Origin: Coptis chinensis
Lineage: Eukaryota > Streptophyta > Magnoliopsida > Ranunculales > Ranunculaceae
Reading direction: 5' to 3'
Length of the DNA stretch: 64,000 bases
NCBI GenBank assembly: GCA_015680905.1
Contig: JADFTS010000116.1
Coordinates: 25,389-89,388, forward strand
Shown: one piece after another, positions 56,474 to 64,000 of the stretch
Layout of the letters: each line of letters begins with the position of its first letter
Position numbering within the stretch: position 1 is the first letter of the stretch
The notes under the pieces: model-generated
The model's database searches: none
What the model was told of the DNA's origin: nothing
The model's input: only the letters and a program-made list of their open reading frames with translations
Position numbers and translations under genes: made by a program

Positions 56474-57937
56474 ATCAAACATCAATAAGTATTGCGTATC
56501 TGAAATTCCTCCACTTCCACCCGATTCTGCTTGTCTGCGCACATTCAAAATTTCATTGAGTATTACATGACAAAGTATTTGGAAAATGATGTTAGCCTTG
56601 TCACCAATGTACGAGGAAATATATGTTAAACAGACATAGGGATGATCCAATAAGAAGTAGCAGCAATATCCAAATTAAACCCTTAAGCAAACCACTGTTG
56701 GAATTCTCTTGAGGTATTTCAAACTACTTGTGAGTGTGCAAAGTGGTTCTTCATTTTGGGCTTTGGTGATAGTCCCACATTGGCAAGCCACCACTAACCT
56801 TGCAAGTATATATTGATTTTCTATAGCATAAGGGTGTGCCGTTAGGGTACAAATACTTTTGTGTTAGGAGGGAGAACGCACACAAAGCCATGGGCGCATG
56901 GCCGCACCGAGCCGAGTCGCGTCGTGACGTGACGGCTCGGGTGTGACAAGTTAGTGGGCTTGGCCAATTCCTTAAAGTGTTTTTGCTTCTCCACCACGTT
57001 TATGTTTTCTAATTACAGTAGGATTCTAATACTGTATTAGAAACTGAACTGTCTTTGGATTTCTATAAAATCAGGACTCATGTCCAGATCTAATTACTCG
57101 ATCATCAAACCCTAAAACTCTTCTTCTTTCTCTTCTCACTTAAGCCGCCAGAGAGAGTTGTATTGTCGTTCTTGAGAGTAGCCTGTTTAAGTGCATATCA
57201 GTCTAATGTATACCATTTTATACTGTGAGGAAGACGTCTGCTGTAGCCTTTCTGCACCGTTCGAAAGGGGGCGAAATATTTCCTTAAGGATAGTGTCTAA
57301 CACGCCTTGGTAGCTACTGTTTGTTTTGTCCTCATCCTCTTGGTTGTTTCCAAACCCCGGTTCTAACAATCTTACTGAAAGATTTCGCCCCCTTCGAACG
57401 GTGCTAAATCTTTCCTTAAGAACACGCGAAAATTGGTATCATTAACAACAAAACTACGCAATAGATAAAGAAAAATCCAGTCATTAAATCAACAATACGA
57501 AGGTGTTTTACAGCTCAAACAGTTGAGAACTTCCCATGATAATCTAAAAAATCAATAAATTAAGACTAATGCAACTACTGTGGAGCATAAATAAATACAG
57601 ACTCATACATATCATAAACCCAAAACCCACCAGTTCAGAAACACTATAATAACATGCTCATATAATAAAGTAAAAACATACCAGAACACTGAACATAAGA
57701 TAGAATTAAACAAAAAGTTGATCAACTTAAGAAGAGCTGGAAAGAAAGAAAGAGAAGAAGTACCTTACTAATATAGTGGAACAGAATCTACAAGAAGATT
57801 ACATGCGAAGTGAGGAGAAGGGGAGGTTGTACTTAACTTTTAGGAGAAGAAAAAAAGAGGAAACGTTGAAAGTGGGAGTTGATGAGGAGACAGAAAGAAA
57901 CAAGAAAAGGAAATAAGTTTTGGACGAGTTATATATT
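56474..57937 (-). promoter_or_regulatory. 5' UTR, 5' UTR intron and promoter of the unknown plant gene
   Basis: A probable non-coding first exon ends at 57764 (AAG then GTACTT). A matching acceptor (GCGCAG) at 56535 joins it to the exon that holds the start codon. AATATATAA on the minus strand at 57929-57937 is a possible TATA box, placing transcription start near 57900. The intron of about 1.2 kb contains the LTR-like insertion. Confidence 0.5.
56696..57368 (+). repeat. Copia-like LTR in the 5' UTR intron
   Basis: Begins TGTTGGAATTC and ends GGTTCTAACA, has a TATA box TCTATAAAATC near 57061 and a CT-rich stretch after it. The 5 bases on either side differ (ACCAC, ATCTT), so a solo LTR with duplication is not shown. 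Inverted segments GCACCGTTCGAAAGGGGGCG (57256) and CGCCCCCTTCGAACGGTGC (about 57385-57403) face each other across its right end. Confidence 0.5.
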
Positions 57938-58334
57938 CCTACCAGGAAAGCTGTTCCTCTTTGGTGGGGTTACTACTGGCCCCACTCATCACTTCAATGA
58001 TTTTTTGTTCGCCTTCTGGGCCCATACTATTTCCCGACAACGCTCAATTTGATTCGAAATGCCATGGTTTTATATAGTAGCCGAAATTCATATGCATTGT
58101 TGCTAGAATGTTAGTATCTCAGGGAGGGAATGTCTTCAATTCATTCACGATTCACTCTCGTGTATGAAGCATTGAAGCTGAAGGGCCTTATTTTTTTATT
58201 TTATTTTTTTTTGTGCTTTTTTGAAGCTAAAAGTGCTGATTTCGGTATCTTTATATATACATATATAATAGCAGTCTCTTTTCGGGCTCATTGAGATTGT
58301 CCACGTAAGCAGGGAAATTAAGAAAAAATAGGAG
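57938..58334. other. Intergenic region upstream of the plant gene
   Basis: No gene or repeat recognised apart from short AT-rich runs. Confidence 0.5.
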
Positions 58335-58640
58335 AAAAAAAATAGTAATTAAGAATCCCAATTAATTATGTTTCCTTTATATACTAAATCTCTTCTCTTT
58401 TCAAGAATCTTAATTAATTATGTTTCCTTTATATACTAAATCTCTTTTCAAGAGTAGTAATTAATTATGTTTCTTGTTTCCTAATCTATACACATCTAAA
58501 CAAAGAATAATAAGGAATATAGGAGAGACTCTCTTCTTCAAGAGTCCTAATTAATTATGCTTCATGTTCCTAATATATACACATCCAAACAAAGAATAAT
58601 AAAGATTACAAAGAGAGACTTATTCAAATCAGGAGAAAAA
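58335..58640. repeat. Two adjoining tandem repeat families
   Basis: About three units of roughly 55-60 bp containing TTAATTAATTATGTTTCC, followed by two units of about 100 bp with ACACATCTAAACAAAGAATA (second unit ACACATCCAAACAAAGAATA). Both include the TTAATTATG motif, so the larger unit probably arose from the smaller. Confidence 0.7.
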
Positions 58641-60459
58641 AATTGCTGATAAAAAAGGTAGAGAAACAAACTGCGAGAAAAAACTAAATAGGAACTAAAA
58701 GTCCCAATTCTTGAACTTCCAAGTATCCCATATTCTCAAGTTCTTCAATTTACAACTATTGTACTGATTTCAAAAGTCTTCTTTCTACAAGTCTTCTTTC
58801 TCTACCTCCCCAGTATGTGCTGATTTCAAAAGTCTTGCTTCTTTCTTTTGATTTGTGTTTATCATAAAGTTTGGAGTGTTAAGGGAGAAGGTAATGCAGG
58901 TCTAACATTAGTACGTTTGACTGTGACTTCCGAGATTGACAAACTATACATTTTACGTATATATACCAACCCTAACTGTTTATCAACTCAATCTAATTCT
59001 TCATCTAGGGAGAAGGTTAAGTTATTTATTTTAGTTGTCACTATCTATATACTATCCACATATTTTGGTATGTTCCATAAGAACGTTAGTAAGTGGATCT
59101 AAAGTTTTAAACCTTACATGTATAGTTTTGGAGCTTTGAACTTCTCTTTCATATGAGCAATTCTTTATCAATAAAAATTTTCAAGTAACTATTTTCACTC
59201 ACCTAATCCTCATCTACTAGCTGTATTTTATATAATGTGTTTAAGACTTATATTTCCTTTTATGTAGTTATTAGCATGCCCCATCCATGCTAACGGATAA
59301 ACTTCTTTTGACATAATAATAAGATTTCAGTGCATCCTAAAGATATGTAAATGTAGTTACTTATTGATGGATTTGATAACCAAGTGTTTTTTTTCCTCAT
59401 ATTCTATATTATTTTTATTTGTTTCAATATGTGGTTGTTTTTTTATTCTTCACTCTTAATTTCCTAAAAGCATTTCTAGACCAATTCGTGTATGGGTAGA
59501 CATCAATGATTCTATCCATAATATCTTTAGAAGTTGACTCTACTTATTTGGTTGTTATTTGGTTATATTTGCATAATCTGATAAGTTCATGGTCGTTGTT
59601 TAAATTTTGAATGGGGTTCTTGGTGTTAGTAGTGTACTCAGGTGGGAATTAATTACTTTGTACATGTTTAAGGTTTGTGTGTTAGTAGTTTGCATGCCAA
59701 TGATATTTTGGAGTAGATAAATTTCTTAAGGAGTGTCAGTGGCGCTGCCAGAAATAGGAGATTCTTACATGGAAACACAAATAGGAGATTCTTCAACAGA
59801 AGGTGAGTTAGTAGACTAAATGAGGTTTTTTTATTTTTTAGGGTATGTTTTGCTGAATATATATATATATAACCTCGCAAACCTAATATATATAACTGAG
59901 TTAGGTTGTGTTTTGTGAAGTTGTTGGACTATATATTCAAAACTTGAAACTGTACTTCTAAAATTTTTAGCCGCACTAATTTTATTGTGTACATATGTTT
60001 ATGTTGGAATATTTGTGCCGTTCAGACTAACATTCTTCAAATGCATACTTAAAGTAAAATGATGTAAACCCACATGATAATATAGATACTTGAGGGAAAC
60101 CTAACGGTTCCATGATCATGTACCATAATAGTTGAGTAATATGTTCATATGGATTTATTTTCTTAAATTTGAAGTTCAGACACACAACATAATTCATATT
60201 TGATATTTTTTAAATTTTGTGGAAGTCGGGTTTCCGATTTTTGGTTCACAAGTTAATGTTTAATGTATCTTAAAGTTAAAGCAATCGGTGCTGGTTTTTT
60301 AGATTGGATACGTTTGATTGATTTTCTAACCTGATTGTTTTGTATATTCTTAGATTCAGGTGTGTTATTAATCTAATATAATGCTGATTTTCTTTCATAT
60401 GCGTTGTTTTACTATATTTTTGTTAGCCTTAAGCTACTTCATTGATAATTTCGTCCCAT
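58641..60459. other. AT-rich intergenic DNA
   Basis: I see no convincing gene. An 84-codon frame at 58848-59102 has no recognisable motif. A sequence at 59741-59755 (GTGGCGCTGCCAGAAAT) resembles hAT termini but no partner was found. Confidence 0.45.
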
Positions 60460-60770
60460 TTACAATTACAAAAGGAAGGATTTCTTAGCACTTTGTTTCT
60501 TTTGCAACAAATTGAAGATGAAGAATCTAAAAAAGCATCACATTTTGGGTATGAATTTGAAGGTCTTGGTTCTCCAAGTCATGGCTCAGTCCTGAAAGTT
60601 GGACGACTCATTGATTCTTATCTAGCGGAAATTGCGCCTGATCGATCCATATCTAGATCTGGAAGAATTCATTGCTATCATTGAAATTTTGCTTGACTAT
60701 GCCCAAGTTATTGATGATGGACTCTGAGAGCAGCCGATATATATTTAAAAGCAACTTATCCAACTTTTTG
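60460..60770 (+). pseudogene. NPH3-domain gene fragment (BTB/POZ-NPH3 family)
   Basis: The open part includes LLQQIEDEESKKASHFGYEF, then EGLGSPSHGSVLKVGRLIDS and YLAEIAPD. After a one-base frameshift near 60640 it continues DPYLDLEEFIAIIEILLDYA and QVIDDGL, then a second shift and RAADIYLKA-like sequence. This is the NPH3 domain of plant BTB-NPH3 proteins, adaptors of CUL3 ligases in phototropism and auxin transport. The BTB domain, the start and most of the C-terminus are missing and there are two frameshifts, so it is a relic or captured fragment. Confidence 0.83.
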
Positions 60771-61230
60771 TTTTGTTAGTGTTGCGGTCTGAATTCATTT
60801 CTAATATAGAGTGATCTTATGATTAGTATTAATTGACTCTTTCTTATGTTTTACTTCACTTTAATTTGTAATGGGATTCTAATTAATAGATTTCTTTTGT
60901 AGAACAAAATTGAAATTTTTATCACAGATTTATTTTGAAATTTTCATGTTTTTAAGAGTGATTTTGTTTTGTAATTGCACTATTAGTAAATTAAGTATTT
61001 ATTTGCCTTCTACCATGGACCACATTCCACATTTGTCTCTGATGGTTTTCAAATATTAAACCATGAAGAGGAGTACCTGAGTTTTTGGAAAAAGGGTCAT
61101 TGAATCAATACACATATCAGTGCTCATGTTTTTTACGTGCTAACATGAATTAGCAAACGACGAACATTCTTATTATCTGCTTTGAGGACTGTATATAACG
61201 ATAAATAGAAGTTGGTATTATACACCAACT
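60771..61230. other. Intergenic DNA before the satellite
   Basis: Nothing recognisable. Confidence 0.5.
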
Positions 61231-63343
61231 TTGATAATTATCAGGAAATCAGAAACTGGACACAAATGCATTAAACCAACCCCAAAAAATAATTAATGGG
61301 AAATAGGATAATAATGAGAAATCGCAAGTTGGATGAAACAACATTGAACTAACCTCAAAGAGTAATTAAAGAGAAATAAAAAAATGGATGCAACACTGCA
61401 TTGAACTAACTCAAAATAATTAACGGGAAATAGAAAAATGGATGCAACACTGTATTGAACAAATCTCAAAGAAAAATTAATGGGTAACCGAAAATGGATG
61501 TGAGTGCATCAGACTAACCTCAAAGAATAATTAGCGGGTAATTGAAATAGAGATGCATGTAAATGCATCGAACTAATTTCAAAGAGTTATTAATGCAAAA
61601 TCGGAAAATTGGATGCAAATGCATTGAACCAGCCAACGTCAAAGAATATTAATGGGAAATCGGAAACTTAATGCAAATGCATTGAAGAAATCTCAAAGAA
61701 TAGTTAACGAGAAATCGGAAATTGGATGCAACATTGCATTGAACTAACATAAAAAGAATAATTAACGAAAATCGAAAATTTGATGCAAATGCATCGAACT
61801 AACCTCAAAAATAATTAGTGGAAAATTGGAAATCAATGCAACTATATTGAACTAACGCCAAAGAAAAGTTAGCGATAAATAAAAAGCGGATAAAAAATAC
61901 ATTGAACTAACCTCAAAAAATAATTAACGTGAAATTAAAACTATATGCAACTACATAAACTAACCTCAAAGAAATAATTAACGGAAATAAAAATTGGATG
62001 CAAATACATCAAACTATCCTCAAAGAATAATTGGCGTGAAATTGGAAGCGGATCCAAATGAATTTAACTAACCTCAAAGAATAATTAACGGAAATTAGAA
62101 AATGGATCAACCGCCCTTTGAACCAAAAGAATAATTAACATGACGCGAAACTAGATGCAAATCCAGCTTTAGCAACCTCAAAGAATAATTAATGGAAAAT
62201 CAAAAACCCGGATGCAAATGCATCGACTAACCTCAAAGAATAATTAACAGAAAAAAGAAACTTGATACAAATGCATTAAGCTAACCTCAAAAAATAATTA
62301 GTGGGATGAAAATTGAAAAATGGATGCAAATGTAATGAACTAACATAAAAGAATAATTAGCGGTAAATGTCCCGAAACTGAATGCAACAATGCATAGACT
62401 AACCTCATAGAATAATGCGGAATCGAAAACTAGATGTAACACCTCTTGATGACCAACCTCAAAAGAATAATTAACGAGGGAACCAGGCCCGGATCTGAGT
62501 GCATTGAACTAATTAACTAAAGAATAATTGTGAGACAATGGAAACGGATGCAAATGCATTCACAAACCTCAAAGAATACTAACTAAACGAAGAATTTGGA
62601 TGCAAAATCAAACTAACCTCAAAGAATAGTGCGGATAACGTGGAAACAACATGGCGCATCAAACCAACCAAAAGAAAAAATAACGTAAAATCGGAAAGTG
62701 GATCTGTTGCATCAAACTAACCTCAAAGAATAATTAACGAGGAAAATTGAAAACTGTATGCAGCTACTTGATGAACTAACTTTAAAGAATAATTAACGGA
62801 AATCGAGAGAAAATGGATGCAAATAGATTGAACTAACCTCGAGGAATAATTAACGACAAATGCGAAACATGATGCCAATGCACGTGGAACTAATCTTAAA
62901 AAGAATCATTAGATTATGTCGAACCGGATGTGAATGCATCAAACTAACGTCGAAAGAATAATTAACTAGAAATCGAAAAGCAGATGCAAAATACATTGAA
63001 CTAACCGCAAAATAATTAACGAAAAATCTGAAAAGCTGGATGTAAAATGCATTGAACCAATTAAACTCAAATGATAATTAACTTAAATAGGAAACTAAAT
63101 GCAAATGTATTGATATAACCTCATAGAGTTGATAACGTGCAATCAAAACTAAGTCAAATTCATGGGACAATCTCAAAAGAATAATTAACAAAAATTAAAA
63201 ACCAGAAAATCGAAACTGGATATAATTGCATTGAACTAACCTCAAAGATAAATTAACGGAAAATCAAAAACTAAAATGCAATGAAGCCGATCTCAAAAAA
63301 TATTTAACAAAAATCGAAATTAAATGCTAATGCATTGAACAAA
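61231..63343. repeat. Satellite array, unit about 57 bp
   Basis: About 37 degenerate tandem units, spaced 55-58 bp where measured. Conserved parts are GGATGCAAATGCATTGAACT, AACCTCAAAGAATAATTAAC and GGAAATCGGAAA. Each unit carries the near-palindrome ATGCAAATGCAT. No reading frame runs through the array. Confidence 0.9.
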
Positions 63344-64000
63344 TCTCAAAAACATCATTGTTTTATGTGTAGTGGAAATGTCTCGACAAGAGTATATGAT
63401 TGGGAATGACTTGCTATTCAAGTATATTCAATATGAATTTAAATTCATTTGGGCATTCTCCTGAAAAATTTATCAAACTTACATTATTAAACAACAAAAG
63501 AACTTCAAGGTTTTATAAAAGATATTATTATTATTATTATTATTTTTAAGGTGTGGTTTTCAAGTTGCAAGAAATTGGATGAGTGACCAATGCAATATTT
63601 ATATCATAAATAGATCTATCTACATAGTTCAAATATTTTTTTTTAGAATAATTTAATATAGCGGCATTTGTTAGTAGGGCGAGGTTTTGAAAACTAGTTA
63701 TCTCTGATGGCGATAGTTTTCTCTTTTATATAGATGCGGAATAGTGACTTGTAATGCTATATATCAAACCTATAACACCCAGTTTTTATTCTTTTATTTT
63801 TTTTCTAAGAATAATAATAATAATAAAGATAATAATAATGAAAATAGATAAAAAAACGTATATAGGATATCCAAAGATTCTTACGGATAAAAGCCGTAGG
63901 GTAAATGAATAAGTGTTGTCATTGTTTTTTCGTTCAGTTTTTTGGGGAAAACACAAGCGAGGGTTTTAGAAAAAAATGGGGTTTCTTGAAGAAAATGAAA
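63344..64000. other. Right-edge non-coding DNA
   Basis: Contains (ATT)n and (AAT)n runs near 63525-63545 and 63811-63840. An ATG at 63977 opens the last eight codons of the window, too little to call a gene. Confidence 0.4.

Noticed and set aside
56696-57368. Solo LTR with target duplication
   Set aside because: The flanking 5-mers ACCAC and ATCTT do not match, so only an LTR-like segment is reported.
58848-59102. 84-codon plus-strand frame with a hydrophobic end
   Set aside because: No motif, no promoter or neighbour evidence, AT-rich; chance frame length.
61231-63343. Regular repeats that might suggest a CRISPR-like array
   Set aside because: Units are continuous degenerate tandem copies without unique spacers, in plant DNA.

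Overview
This is repeat-dominated nuclear DNA of a flowering plant, most likely a eudicot. The evidence is TTF/DUF4371-type hAT transposons, a plant L1-type LINE with zf-RVT and RNase H domains, Ty1/copia and Athila-type Ty3/gypsy retrotransposons, one intron-containing plant gene and an NPH3-type gene fragment. The species cannot be named from the sequence alone. No bacterial-type genes, CRISPR arrays, rRNA or tRNA genes were seen.

Layout. 1-1938: truncated hAT element (minus strand) whose transposase frame is open to the window edge. 1947-3016: small copia-like LTR remnant. 3025-12230: second hAT element with an exact 8-bp target duplication (GTTGTACA), split by a 6-kb LINE (4413-10413) that carries its own 14-bp duplication and poly-A tail. 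12231-48420: a four-level nest. A 5'-truncated LINE tail (12348-48334, minus) contains a copia element (12560-48094, TTTTT duplication). The copia contains a giant Athila-type gypsy element (15662-46637, plus, GAGTT duplication), which contains a second, inverted member of the same family (28095-41106, minus, GACAC duplication). Each interrupted reading frame resumes on the far side of the insertion, so the order of events is readable. 48421-51130: end of another gypsy LTR with primer-binding site and leader. 51130-52880: non-coding DNA with two related hairpins. 52884-57900 (minus): a multi-exon plant gene of a family I recognise but whose function I do not know; its main exon carries a 160-bp in-frame repeat array and frameshifts. 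58335-58640: short tandem repeats. 60460-60760: NPH3-domain gene fragment. 61231-63343: satellite of about 57-bp units.

Most unusual content. Downstream of pol the two Athila-type elements share an accessory module in the same order: ORF1, a 39-codon transmembrane micro-ORF, ORF2 and ORF3. ORF1 and ORF2 are clear paralogues, and ORF3 is probably related. The micro-ORF has the same length in both elements, ends at the same residues and keeps a transmembrane segment although the DNA has diverged. In both, it is preceded by a TATAAATA box about 90-100 nt upstream and, above that, clustered AACGG(TCA) motifs resembling the core of plant mitosis-specific MSA/MYB3R sites. The inverted element has lost gag, protease and RT but retains the whole accessory module. 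All retrotransposon coding regions seen here are broken by stops or frameshifts; the only long intact transposon frame is the hAT transposase at the left edge.
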